Below, in pieces: positions 53,439-62,225 of a stretch of 64,000 nt of DNA. The notes beneath the pieces were generated by a model. The model worked only from the letters and a program-made list of their open reading frames with translations. It was not told where the DNA came from and did not search any database. How positions within the stretch are numbered: the stretch's first letter is position 1; each line of letters opens with the position of its first letter. The stretch spans positions 42,172 to 106,171 of the forward strand of contig CAJQLB010000008.1 of assembly GCA_905479065.1 (NCBI GenBank). The letters are read 5' to 3'. Origin of the DNA: an uncultured Flavobacteriaceae bacterium (GTDB lineage: Bacteria; Bacteroidota; Bacteroidia; Flavobacteriales; Flavobacteriaceae). Made by a program: the position numbers and the translations under genes.

Positions 53439-53440
53439 TA

Positions 53441-53470
53441 AAAAAAAAAGACTTATTTTTGTCTTGTTTT
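53441..53470 (+). terminator. Possible terminator after the S9 peptidase
   Basis: A-run, AAGAC/GTCTT stem, then GTTTTT. The stem is short. The same bases hold a TATTTTTG (53454-53461) that could instead be the promoter of the next gene. Confidence 0.4.
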
Positions 53471-53506
53471 TGGTAAGTTAAAATAGCCAATTAGAACAAC
53501 CTCTCT

Positions 53507-54547
53507 ATGATACAAAATAAGCAAGTGTTTGACAATGTATTGCAACTTATAGGTGACACGCCATTAATTAAATTAAACAAGATTACCGCCTCATTCCAAG
53601 GGGAATATCTCGCAAAAGTAGAAGCTTTTAATCCGGGTCATTCATCAAAAGACAGGATTGGTTTATACATAATTGAGGAGGCCGAGCGTCAAGGAATACT
53701 CCATCCGGGAGATACGATAATTGAAACAACGTCAGGTAATACTGGCTTCAGTATAGCAATGGTTAGTCTCATAAAGGGATATAACTGTATCCTCGCTGTT
53801 AGTTCAAAGTCTTCTCCCGATAAAATTGACATGTTAAAGTCAATGGGTGCTAAAGTTTACGTTTGTCCTGCACATGTTGCCGCAGATGATCCGCGTTCTT
53901 ATTACGAAGTAGCAAAACGTTTACATCAAGAAATAGAAGGTTCTGTATATATTAACCAATATTTTAACCATTTAAATTCAGAAGCGCATTACAAATCAAC
54001 AGGACCTGAAATTTGGAATCAAACAAATGGCTCTATCACGCACCTGATAGCCTGTAGTGGAACAGGTGGTACGATTTCAGGTACGGGGAAATATTTAAAG
54101 GAAAAAAATCCTGATATCAAAATTTTGGGTGTTGACGCTTACGGCTCAGTATTAAAAAAATATCATGAAACTAGACAATTTGATGCCAATGAAATTTATC
54201 CATACCGTATCGAAGGCCTTGGTAAAAATTTAATTCCTGATGCGACGGATTTTGATACTATAGATAAGTTTATAAAGGTGACTGATGAAGAGAGTGCACA
54301 TACTGCTAGAAACATTGCTTTATCAGAAGGATTATTTGTTGGCTACACGAGCGGTGCTGTAATGCAAGCAGTGAAACAATTAGCTGCAGCAGGTGAATTT
54401 AAAGAAAATGACAAGATTGTGATGATTTTTCCAGATCATGGGTCTCGATACATGAGCAAGGTGTACAGCGATAAATGGATGAAAGATCAAGGATTTCTTG
54501 ATTCTAAAGAGGAATTAGCTACAAAAGATATTGAAATTATCAAATGA
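53507..54547 (+). CDS. PLP-dependent cysteine-synthase-like enzyme, candidate cysteate synthase
   Basis: A 346-residue fold-type II PLP enzyme. The PLP Lys48 is in [11 protein letters not shown], with [21 protein letters not shown] for substrate binding and [19 protein letters not shown] for phosphate binding. It resembles the core of cystathionine beta-synthase but lacks CBS regulatory domains. General options are cysteine synthase and cystathionine beta-synthase. Because the next gene is a serine-palmitoyltransferase-like enzyme, a role in making L-cysteate for sulfonolipid synthesis is a reasonable inference, not shown by sequence. Confidence 0.88.
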   Translation: MIQNKQVFDNVLQLIGDTPLIKLNKITASFQGEYLAKVEAFNPGHSSKDRIGLYIIEEAERQGILHPGDTIIETTSGNTGFSIAMVSLIKGYNCILAVSSKSSPDKIDMLKSMGAKVYVCPAHVAADDPRSYYEVAKRLHQEIEGSVYINQYFNHLNSEAHYKSTGPEIWNQTNGSITHLIACSGTGGTISGTGKYLKEKNPDIKILGVDAYGSVLKKYHETRQFDANEIYPYRIEGLGKNLIPDATDFDTIDKFIKVTDEESAHTARNIALSEGLFVGYTSGAVMQAVKQLAAAGEFKENDKIVMIFPDHGSRYMSKVYSDKWMKDQGFLDSKEELATKDIEIIK

Positions 54548-54619
54548 TTATTACGAGATCATTTAAATATTTTACCCTTAAAATAATGCAGACATCTCAT
54601 CAAACAATGTTATTAAAAT

Positions 54620-54650
54620 AATTATGTAAAAAAGATTTATTTACATAATT
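54620..54650. promoter_or_regulatory. 11-bp inverted repeat over the acyltransferase promoter
   Basis: AATTATGTAAA and TTTACATAATT arms with a 9-base spacer. The right arm overlaps the TAATTTTG element (54646-54653). No T-run follows, so it is more like an operator than a terminator. Confidence 0.5.
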
Positions 54651-54653
54651 TTG
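54646..54653 (+). promoter_or_regulatory. -7 element (TAATTTTG) for the SPT-like gene
   Basis: TAATTTTG, 22 bases before the ATG at 54676. It overlaps the right arm of the inverted repeat. Confidence 0.5.
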
Positions 54654-54675
54654 TATTAAAACTAAGACTTACTAA

Positions 54676-55941
54676 ATGATGAAAGACTTATTCGCTAAAA
54701 TCTACAAAGATAAAGGACCTTTAGGCAAGTGGGCATCCCAAGCTGAAGGATACTTTGTATTTCCTAAACTTGAAGGTGAAATTAGTAATAGAATGACATT
54801 TCAAGGAAAAGAAGTGATTACTTGGAGTATTAATGATTACCTCGGTTTAGCGAATCACCCTGAGGTAAGGAAAGTCGATGCTTTGGCTGCAGCTGAATAT
54901 GGTTCAGCCTATCCAATGGGAGCAAGAATGATGTCGGGACACACTGAATTACATGAGCAATTACAAGAACAACTTGCTGAATTTGTACATAAAGAAGCGG
55001 CTTACTTATTAAACTTTGGATACCAAGGTATGGTTTCAACAATCGATGCGCTAGTTGGAAAAGATGATATTATTGTTTACGATGTGGATGCTCATGCTTG
55101 TATTATTGATGGCGTTCGTTTGCATATGGGTAAAAGATTCACATACAAGCACAATGATATTGAAAGTTTAGAAAAGAACCTTGAGCGAGCTACTAAAATG
55201 GCAGAACAAACTGGTGGAGGTATTTTGGTAATCTCAGAGGGTGTTTTTGGCATGAGAGGAGAACAAGGACGTTTAAAAGAAATTGTTGCTCTGAAAAAGT
55301 CCTTTAACTTTAGGTTGTTTGTGGATGATGCACATGGATTTGGTACATTGGGGGCAACAGGTGCCGGAACAGGTGAAGAACAAGGTGTTCAAGACGATAT
55401 CGATGTTTACTTTGCAACATTCGCAAAGTCCATGGCAAGTACAGGAGCTTTTATTGCAGCCGATCAAGAAATTATTGACTATTTAAAATACAATCTTCGT
55501 TCTCAAATGTTTGCCAAATCATTGCAAATGCAACTGGTTAAAGGTGCTTTGAAGCGTCTGGAAATGTTGAAAACAATGCCAGAACTTAAAAGTAATTTAT
55601 GGTCTATTGTTGATGCTCTTCAGTCAGGATTGAAGGAAAGAGGTTTTGACATTGGATCTACTCAAAGTTGTGTAACACCAGTGTACTTAAAGGGAAGTGT
55701 ACCAGAAGCGATGGCTCTAGTAAAAGATTTAAGAGAAAACTATGGTATATTTTGTTCAATTGTAGTTTATCCTGTAATTCCAAAAGGATTAATTCTACTT
55801 AGAATGATACCTACTGGTTCCCATACGTTGGTTGACGTCGAAGAAACTTTAAATGCCTTTTCAGCGATTAGAGAACGTCTAGAAAATGGAACCTATAAAA
55901 GGTTGTCAGCGGCTGTTACTGCAGCAATGGGTGAGTTCTAA
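54676..55941 (+). CDS. SPT-like alpha-oxoamine synthase, candidate cysteate-fatty acyltransferase
   Basis: A 421-residue PLP enzyme of the KBL/BioF/serine palmitoyltransferase family. Motifs: WSINDYLGLANHPEV, GARMMSGHTELHEQL, FVDDAHGFGTLG with the PLP-contacting Asp and His, and Lys251 in TFAKSMASTGAF. It condenses an amino acid with an acyl thioester with loss of CO2. In Flavobacterium a homologous enzyme uses cysteate to make capnine, the base of sulfonolipids needed for gliding; serine would give a sphingoid base. The cysteine-synthase-like gene upstream favours cysteate. bioF and kbl are less likely given the close fit to the SPT-like group and no biotin genes nearby. Confidence 0.85.
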   Translation: MMKDLFAKIYKDKGPLGKWASQAEGYFVFPKLEGEISNRMTFQGKEVITWSINDYLGLANHPEVRKVDALAAAEYGSAYPMGARMMSGHTELHEQLQEQLAEFVHKEAAYLLNFGYQGMVSTIDALVGKDDIIVYDVDAHACIIDGVRLHMGKRFTYKHNDIESLEKNLERATKMAEQTGGGILVISEGVFGMRGEQGRLKEIVALKKSFNFRLFVDDAHGFGTLGATGAGTGEEQGVQDDIDVYFATFAKSMASTGAFIAADQEIIDYLKYNLRSQMFAKSLQMQLVKGALKRLEMLKTMPELKSNLWSIVDALQSGLKERGFDIGSTQSCVTPVYLKGSVPEAMALVKDLRENYGIFCSIVVYPVIPKGLILLRMIPTGSHTLVDVEETLNAFSAIRERLENGTYKRLSAAVTAAMGEF

Positions 55942-55969
55942 GGCTTCTTTAAAGTTGTTGTTATTGTTT

Positions 55970-57091
55970 CTATACGATGGCTTTTCTATAGGTACATCGT
56001 CGTTTAAAAACTTCAGGTTTAAAGTTCTTCCATAACTTGTTTATCGCCTCGTTATCGTCCAATTCGGGGCCTCTAATGCACATCGTGATACCTTTCTTAG
56101 AAAACGTTTTATGAAATTCGTTAAAAATGATTGCCGTAATGCCTTTATTTTGATATTCTGGTAACACCCCTATGAGATAAAAAGTCACCTCCTTGCTATA
56201 TTTTTTTGCTTTTAATAGCTGAAATATACCAAAGGGGAATAAACGACCTCGTATTTTTTGTAGAGCTTTAGCGTATGATGGTGTAACAATTCCAAATCCA
56301 ACAAGGTCATTATTACTATCAACAACAAATTTCACATACTCTGGGTTGACAAATCCAATGAACTTCTTTTTGAAATAGGTTCTTTGCTCTTGACTAATAT
56401 CAACATATGAGGACAAAACAGCATAAGATTTGGAAAAGACTTCAAACATATCATCGATATAAGGCACTATTTGTTTAGTTGAAGTAAAATTTATAGGTCT
56501 TAATTGATAGCGCTTTTTAACTAGTTCTTGAATGCGATAAAAAAATTCTGGTTTAATATTTTCAAATTTCATTTTACTTTCGGAATAACCTTTTCCAATA
56601 TGGTAACCGAGCTGTTCAAAATGTTGTGAATAATAGGGATAATTGTGCCAAGTGATCATATTTGCAATGTGATCAAAACCTTCCGTTACTACACCAACTT
56701 TGTCTAGATTAGAAAACCCCATAGGGCCTTCAATATGATCGAGATTATTTTTTAGACCTACTGACTTCACAGCATCAAGCAATGCTCTTGTTACTTCAAT
56801 ATCATCGATAACATCAAACCATCCAAAACGAATTTTTTTGATATTTTGTTCATTAACTTCTATCCAGTTTATAATGGCTGCTACACGACCAATGATTTTA
56901 TTGTTTTTAATCGCTAAAAAAAAATGAGCTTTTGCATTTTTAAAAACAGGGTTAGAGTCTTTATCTAACGTTTTTAACTCTTCATCAATGATAGGAGGTA
57001 CCCAAGCATCACAATTTCTGTAAAGCTCAAAAGGAAACGTTACAAAAGATTTAAGTTCTTTTTTGCTAAAAATTTCTTTAATTTCAATCAT
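55970..57091 (-). CDS. GNAT-like N-acyltransferase family protein, possible lipid N-acyltransferase
   Basis: About 373 residues. N-terminal half: FPFELYRNCDAWVPPIIDEE, then a KNAKAHFFLAIKNNKIIGRVAAI strand-helix of GNAT type; C-terminal half: FYLIGVLPEYQNKGITAIIFNEF, the acetyl-CoA site of a second GNAT fold. The family is widespread and, as I recall, includes the bacterial ceramide synthase of Caulobacter. A role in N-acylating capnine or a sphingoid base would fit its place beside the SPT-like gene. The ATG at 57091 is chosen over one at 57151, because the latter lies inside a TAAATTTG promoter element. Confidence 0.8.
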   Translation of the reverse strand: MIEIKEIFSKKELKSFVTFPFELYRNCDAWVPPIIDEELKTLDKDSNPVFKNAKAHFFLAIKNNKIIGRVAAIINWIEVNEQNIKKIRFGWFDVIDDIEVTRALLDAVKSVGLKNNLDHIEGPMGFSNLDKVGVVTEGFDHIANMITWHNYPYYSQHFEQLGYHIGKGYSESKMKFENIKPEFFYRIQELVKKRYQLRPINFTSTKQIVPYIDDMFEVFSKSYAVLSSYVDISQEQRTYFKKKFIGFVNPEYVKFVVDSNNDLVGFGIVTPSYAKALQKIRGRLFPFGIFQLLKAKKYSKEVTFYLIGVLPEYQNKGITAIIFNEFHKTFSKKGITMCIRGPELDDNEAINKLWKNFKPEVFKRRCTYRKAIV

Positions 57092-57148
57092 AGAATTTTG
57101 AACTTGACACTTTTTAAGAGACTCGCTTCGAGACCCTATGGCATTTAG

Positions 57149-57156
57149 CAAATTTA
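57149..57156 (-). promoter_or_regulatory. -7 element (TAAATTTG) for the GNAT-like gene
   Basis: TAAATTTG on the reverse strand lies 57 bases before the ATG at 57091, between the stop of the outer-membrane gene and this gene. Confidence 0.45.
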
Positions 57157-57165
57157 GCTTAAAAT

Positions 57166-58062
57166 TTAATTATTATCATCAATATTTTTATCTTCATGAA
57201 AGTCAATACGATAGGAGGCACCTAAACTTATATTAAAGACAGAAGGTGTGTCTTTTGTATTCAAAGTTACAGCGGTGTCTAATTGAAAATTATCGGATAA
57301 TAGGTGAGCTCCTCCAAATCGAAATAAATTATCTGCATAAAAATCGCTTTTTATACCTTGTGTCTCACCAAAAACAACCCACTTTTGATTAACAGATTTG
57401 GTTAAAGTAAGTAAATACTGAAAATCTGATTGATCAGAACCTATTCTGTCCTTTTGAAAATTCATCACTACCACCCATCCACCTACTAAGTTGTGTTGGG
57501 TTGCAAGCATTATTTTTGGACTAAGCCCTTCAACACCGTTGGCAACATAAGGATTATTTTTTGTGTCAATGTTTACACCTGCGTAAATAGAAATTGCAGG
57601 AATAAGCTCTTTCCATTTAAATTTTCTGTTAGCATGGTAGCTGTAAAGATTTGGTTTATTATTTTCAGAATTTTTGTAGGGATCCAACAATAAGTATTTT
57701 GCGCCAATTGCGATTGTTCTAAAATTGGAACGCGAATTTTCTTGGGGAATAGTTGAGCGTTTATCCGTAAAGGTGTCGTTTTGAAATATTCCCTCAATAT
57801 TTAATTCTAGTTGCTCAAATAAGAAACCATATCGGACAGCAAAATCAGCACCAAAACCTGAAACCTCATACTGTAAAGGCGTGTGTTTCTCGTTGACAAT
57901 ATAAGGACCTAGTTCAAATTGGGTGACTTTAGTTCCAACTGAAAAAGCACTTTTTGACAGTCCCGGGCGATTGGAGTTTATTACATCTGTATATTGAGCA
58001 AATATTAGAGTAGATGGTATAAAAAATACGATAAGTAAAAACTGTATTTCTAATTTTTTCAT
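57166..58062 (-). CDS. Outer-membrane beta-barrel protein (phenol-degradation MetA-like family)
   Basis: About 298 residues. A signal peptide begins at MKKLEIQFLLIVFF (ending IFAQ), and the mature part starts INSNRPGLSKSAFSVGTKVTQFELG, a pattern of the transporter family often labelled MetA-pathway of phenol degradation. Alternating strands with aromatic girdles follow, ending in a short acidic tail. It is likely an outer-membrane channel of unknown substrate; the phenol name should not be taken literally. The ATG at 58062 is preferred, since the outer ATG at 58083 overlaps the promoter. Confidence 0.82.
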   Translation of the reverse strand: MKKLEIQFLLIVFFIPSTLIFAQYTDVINSNRPGLSKSAFSVGTKVTQFELGPYIVNEKHTPLQYEVSGFGADFAVRYGFLFEQLELNIEGIFQNDTFTDKRSTIPQENSRSNFRTIAIGAKYLLLDPYKNSENNKPNLYSYHANRKFKWKELIPAISIYAGVNIDTKNNPYVANGVEGLSPKIMLATQHNLVGGWVVVMNFQKDRIGSDQSDFQYLLTLTKSVNQKWVVFGETQGIKSDFYADNLFRFGGAHLLSDNFQLDTAVTLNTKDTPSVFNISLGASYRIDFHEDKNIDDNN

Positions 58063-58080
58063 AATGACTTCGTTGTAATT

Positions 58081-58114
58081 CAAAGATATAATTTTATTAT
58101 TTTTTTATGACCAA
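58081..58114 (-). promoter_or_regulatory. Promoter of the outer-membrane protein gene
   Basis: On the reverse strand, TTG (58112-58114), 23 bases, then TATCTTTG (58081-58088), 18 bases before the ATG at 58062. Both elements fit the consensus. Confidence 0.65.
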
Positions 58115-58141
58115 TAAACGTTTTTTAAATAGGAAGAATTG

Positions 58142-58149
58142 TATTTTTG
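58142..58149 (+). promoter_or_regulatory. -7 element (TATTTTTG) for the DUF4834 operon
   Basis: TATTTTTG, 16 bases before the ATG at 58166; divergent from the outer-membrane gene promoter. Confidence 0.45.
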
Positions 58150-58165
58150 AGCAAATTCTTTAGTA

Positions 58166-58444
58166 ATGATACAAGCGGCATCCGTTACCGGTTTTGTAAA
58201 AACAATATTTATAATACTACTTGTGTGGTATGGCGTGAAAATTCTTTCAAGATTATTTGCACCGTTTCTTGTTCGTTATGTGGCAAAAAAAGCAGAACAG
58301 AAATTTGGACATGGTTACAATAAACCTCAAAAGAACGAATCTAAGGTAAAAGAGGGAGAAACGTCTATTGACAAAATGCCTCGAAAAAACGCATCCTCTA
58401 AGAAAAATGTTGGAGAATATGTAGATTATGAAGAAATTGATTAA
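58166..58444 (+). CDS. DUF4834 family small membrane protein
   Basis: A 92-residue protein with one hydrophobic helix (about 8-33) followed by a Lys-rich cytoplasmic part and an acidic end (VGEYVDYEEID). This matches what I know as DUF4834 in flavobacteria. Function unknown. It heads an envelope operon; YfhO starts 29 bases later. Confidence 0.8.
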   Translation: MIQAASVTGFVKTIFIILLVWYGVKILSRLFAPFLVRYVAKKAEQKFGHGYNKPQKNESKVKEGETSIDKMPRKNASSKKNVGEYVDYEEID

Positions 58445-58473
58445 TTTTCTAAAAATATTTTTTCATTTTTTTT

Positions 58474-60903
58474 ATGAAATGCTTTCTTAAAAATCTTTTA
58501 CCTCATACTCTTGTAATTTTTGGTTTTGTTATTATTTCTTTGACCTATTTCAATCCTGTACTTCAAGGTAAAAAAATATTTCAAAGTGATATCATGCAGT
58601 ATATCGGCATGGCAAAACAACAGAATGATTTTCGTGCAAATACAGGTGAGGAGACCTATTGGACAAATAGTGCCTTTGGAGGTATGCCGACGTATCAGTT
58701 AGGCGCACACTATCCAAATAATTACATAAAAAAAATAGATCGTGTACTGCGTTTTTTACCACGTCCTGCGGATTACTTGTTTTTGTATTTAATAGGATTT
58801 TATGTGTTGTTGTTGGTTTTAAAAGTGGATTATAAACTTGCAGTTTTAGGTTCTCTTGCATTTGGTTTTTCCACTTACTTAATCATCATACTGGGTGTTG
58901 GTCATAACGCGAAAGCGCATGCTATTGCATACATGCCACTAGTGTTATCTGGAATTTTACTAACCTTTCAGAAAAAATATGTTTTTGGTTTTTTATTGAC
59001 GACAGTTGCACTTGGATTAGAACTTTCAGCAAACCATTACCAAATGACTTTCTATTTGTTATTGTTGGTACTTGTGTTAGGATTAGTCTTTTTGATTGAA
59101 GCATATAAAAATAGTGCCTTAGTGGAATTCTTTAAAGGAATAGTTGTTTTGTTGGTAGCGGTGTTATTGTCAATTGGATTGAACGCAACAAATTTATTAG
59201 CCACTCAAGAATACGTCAAAGAAAGTACTAGAGGTAAAAGTGAATTAACGATTAATCCCGATAAATCACCAAAGGAAATCACAAATGGTTTAAATCGCGA
59301 ATATATAACGGCCTTTAGTTACGGAAAAGTTGAAACCTTAAATTTGTTTATTCCGCGTTTTATGGGGGGTGGAAGTTATGAGAATGTAGGTAAAAATTCT
59401 GAAACCTATGCGTATTTTAAAAAACTTGGCGCTACCCCAATACAAGCTTTAAATGAGGTAAAACAAACGCCAACTTATTGGGGTGAGCAACCTATAGTTG
59501 AGGCCCCGGCTTACATAGGTGCTGTCGTTATTTTTTTATTTATTTTGGCACTTTACCTAGTAAAAGGACCCGAAAAGAGATGGTTGATAATAGGCACTGT
59601 GATGTCATTGTTGTTATCTTATGGTAAGAATTTAGAATTTCTAACAGACTTATTCATTGATTATTTTCCATTATACAATAAATTTAGAGCAGTGAGTTCA
59701 ATACAAGTAATATTGGAGTTGTGTATTCCAATTTTGGCTGTCTTAGGTTTAAAAGAGCTCATTGCTAAAGGTCATGATAAAAAAGAACAAGTAAAGGCGT
59801 TAAAAAATACCTTATTTATAACGCTCGGGATAACCGTCACTCTTTTGATATTTAAGAATTCATTGTTTGATTTTGTTGGTAATAACGATGGTCGATTTAT
59901 CGATGCGTACGGTCAGGGATTTATTGATGCTGTAAAATCTGATAGAATTGTATTTTTCACTAATGACACATTGCGAACTCTCATACTTATATTAGTCTCT
60001 GCAGTGACTATTTGGTTCTTTTTAAAAGAAAAAGTTTCAAAAGATTTATTTTTAGTTATACTAGGTATATTAATTCTGTTTGATTTGGTAGCGGTTGACA
60101 GACGTTATGTAAACAATGAAGATTTTGTAGCTGCGTCTTTAGTTCAAAATCCATATCAAGCTAATCAAATAGATATAGGAATACTCAAAGACACAACACA
60201 TTATCGAATTTTTGATTTAACAACAGGAAACACAAAACCATCATATTTTCATAATTCACTCAACGGTTATCATGCTGCTAAAATGAAGCGTTATGATGAT
60301 GTGTTTAATTTTTATATTACTCAAAATCATTTAGGTGTACTTAGTATGCTAAACACCAAGTATATTATTGCTCAAAATGAGGAAGGAAATGCTACCACTT
60401 ATGAAAATTCTGAGGCGCACGGTAACGCATGGTTTATTAAAAACATCCTTTTTGTAAAAACACCAGACGAAGAAATACTGTCATTAGATTCTTTAGATGT
60501 AAAAAACAATGTTGTTATAAACAAAGATGAATTTGGCCAGTTTTTTAAGACTGAAAGTGCGAGTGCCTATCGGTTAGACTCTATTGCTAATGTCAAATTA
60601 GTTGCTTACCAGCCAAATTATTTAAAGTATAAAACAAATAATTTGAATGATGGTTTTTTAGTCTTTTCAGAAAATTATTATGCTCAAGGTTGGAATGCCT
60701 ATTTAGATGGTAAAATGGTGCCTCATTTACGCGTTAATTATATTTTAAGAGGTTTACAAATACCAAGTGGTAATCATGTTATTGAATTTAAATTTGAACC
60801 ACAAGTAATAGAAACTGGAAGTACGATTACAATGTTGAGCTCTGTTACCTTGTTGCTTTTGTTGATAAGTGGTTTGTTTTTTGAATTCAGAAAGAAAGTT
60901 TAA
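58474..60903 (+). CDS. YfhO-family membrane protein
   Basis: An 809-residue protein with about 12-13 transmembrane helices in the first 540 residues and a periplasmic C-terminal domain (about 545-780) ending in a last helix. The N-terminal FQSDIMQYIGMAKQQ and TYWTNSAFGGMPTYQLGAHYP stretch resembles the active-site loop of GT-C type glycosyltransferases, and FSENYYAQGWNAYLDGK is typical of YfhO. Family members glycosylate cell-envelope polymers in Firmicutes; the flavobacterial substrate is unknown. Same operon as the glycosyltransferase and flippase that follow. Confidence 0.9.
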   Translation: MKCFLKNLLPHTLVIFGFVIISLTYFNPVLQGKKIFQSDIMQYIGMAKQQNDFRANTGEETYWTNSAFGGMPTYQLGAHYPNNYIKKIDRVLRFLPRPADYLFLYLIGFYVLLLVLKVDYKLAVLGSLAFGFSTYLIIILGVGHNAKAHAIAYMPLVLSGILLTFQKKYVFGFLLTTVALGLELSANHYQMTFYLLLLVLVLGLVFLIEAYKNSALVEFFKGIVVLLVAVLLSIGLNATNLLATQEYVKESTRGKSELTINPDKSPKEITNGLNREYITAFSYGKVETLNLFIPRFMGGGSYENVGKNSETYAYFKKLGATPIQALNEVKQTPTYWGEQPIVEAPAYIGAVVIFLFILALYLVKGPEKRWLIIGTVMSLLLSYGKNLEFLTDLFIDYFPLYNKFRAVSSIQVILELCIPILAVLGLKELIAKGHDKKEQVKALKNTLFITLGITVTLLIFKNSLFDFVGNNDGRFIDAYGQGFIDAVKSDRIVFFTNDTLRTLILILVSAVTIWFFLKEKVSKDLFLVILGILILFDLVAVDRRYVNNEDFVAASLVQNPYQANQIDIGILKDTTHYRIFDLTTGNTKPSYFHNSLNGYHAAKMKRYDDVFNFYITQNHLGVLSMLNTKYIIAQNEEGNATTYENSEAHGNAWFIKNILFVKTPDEEILSLDSLDVKNNVVINKDEFGQFFKTESASAYRLDSIANVKLVAYQPNYLKYKTNNLNDGFLVFSENYYAQGWNAYLDGKMVPHLRVNYILRGLQIPSGNHVIEFKFEPQVIETGSTITMLSSVTLLLLLISGLFFEFRKKV

Positions 60904-60930
60904 AGTCCATTCTTTCTTGTAACTTGTAAT

Positions 60931-62214
60931 ATGGATAATAAAAAAGTTTTAATTATTACCTATTATTGGCCACCTGCGGGAGGACCAGGGGTGCAACGCT
61001 GGTTAAAATTTATTAAATACTTACCGGAATTTAATATTGAACCAATAGTCTTCGTACCATCCAACCCAAGTTACCCATTGCGAGACGAAAGTTTATTGGA
61101 TGAGGTGTCGAAAGATATCACCATCATTAAACAACCAATTATTGAACCTTACAAATGGGCTAGTGTAGTCTCAAAAGGTAAATCTAAAACTATTAGTAAG
61201 GGTATTATTACTGCAGCTAAAGGACAATCGCTGTCAGAGCGTTTCATGCTTTTTATTAGAGGAAATTTTTTTATTCCTGACGCCAGAAAATATTGGATCA
61301 AGCCCTCATCAAAGTATTTATCAGAATACATCTCCGATAATTCAATTGATACTGTTATCACGACAGGTCCACCTCATAGTGTTCATTTAATTGGAAGAAA
61401 TTTGAAATTAAAGACAAAAGTAAATTGGTTTGCTGATTTTAGAGATCCATGGACAAATATTGGTTATCATCGTCAACTAAAGTTGTTGTATTTTGCTCGG
61501 AGAAAACACAGATATCTTGAAAAGTTAATTTTGAATACAGCAGATAAAATTATTGTTACAAGTGACAAAACAAAAATAATATTTCAACAACTAACTCAAC
61601 AACCTTTAGAAGTTATTACAAACGGATATGATATCGAAACTATTGACAATGTAATTCTTGATGATGTTTTTTCAATGGCACATATTGGTTCATTATTATC
61701 AGAAAGAAACCCTCAAATCTTATGGGAAGTTTTGTCAGAAATCGTAATTGAAAACCCAGACTTTGCCTCGTTGTTTCAATTAAAATTGATAGGTGCAACG
61801 AGTGAACAAGTACTAAGAAGTTTAGCATTTTTTAATCTTACAGGTCACGTTCATGTGATGGAATATGTGACACATTCTGAAGCGATTAGACATCAGAGAC
61901 AATCTCAAATATTATTGCTGATAGAAAAGGATTCTGAGGATACTAGTTACATCATACCGGGTAAATTATTTGAATATATGGCTTCAAATAGACCCATATT
62001 GGCTATTGGCCCTGAAAAATCAGATGTTGCTGATATTTTAAAAAACACCCACACTGGAAGTTATTTTTTATACCATCAAAAAGAGCTGATTAAAAAAACT
62101 ATTTTAGGGATGTTTTTAGATTTTCAGAATCATAAGTTAAGTGTTGATCCAAAACGAATCGAACAATACAGTAGAAAGAATTTAACATCAATGTTAGCAA
62201 GGTTGATTAAATAA
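60931..62214 (+). CDS. Glycosyltransferase, GT4-like
   Basis: A 427-residue GT-B protein. N-terminal Rossmann segment KVLIITYYWPPAGGPGVQRWLKF, a central ITNGYDIE motif and a C-terminal nucleotide-sugar segment VMEYVTHSEAI, then LFEYMASNRPILAIGPEKSDV. It transfers a sugar from an activated donor, probably for surface polysaccharide. It begins 27 bases after yfhO and precedes the flippase by 11 bases. Confidence 0.9.
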   Translation: MDNKKVLIITYYWPPAGGPGVQRWLKFIKYLPEFNIEPIVFVPSNPSYPLRDESLLDEVSKDITIIKQPIIEPYKWASVVSKGKSKTISKGIITAAKGQSLSERFMLFIRGNFFIPDARKYWIKPSSKYLSEYISDNSIDTVITTGPPHSVHLIGRNLKLKTKVNWFADFRDPWTNIGYHRQLKLLYFARRKHRYLEKLILNTADKIIVTSDKTKIIFQQLTQQPLEVITNGYDIETIDNVILDDVFSMAHIGSLLSERNPQILWEVLSEIVIENPDFASLFQLKLIGATSEQVLRSLAFFNLTGHVHVMEYVTHSEAIRHQRQSQILLLIEKDSEDTSYIIPGKLFEYMASNRPILAIGPEKSDVADILKNTHTGSYFLYHQKELIKKTILGMFLDFQNHKLSVDPKRIEQYSRKNLTSMLARLIK

Positions 62215-62225
62215 TTGTACATGCG

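Noticed and set aside
57166..58083. Start of the outer-membrane protein at 58083
   Set aside because: The ATG lies inside the TATCTTTG promoter element and precedes an atypical signal peptide; the ATG at 58062 gives a normal signal.
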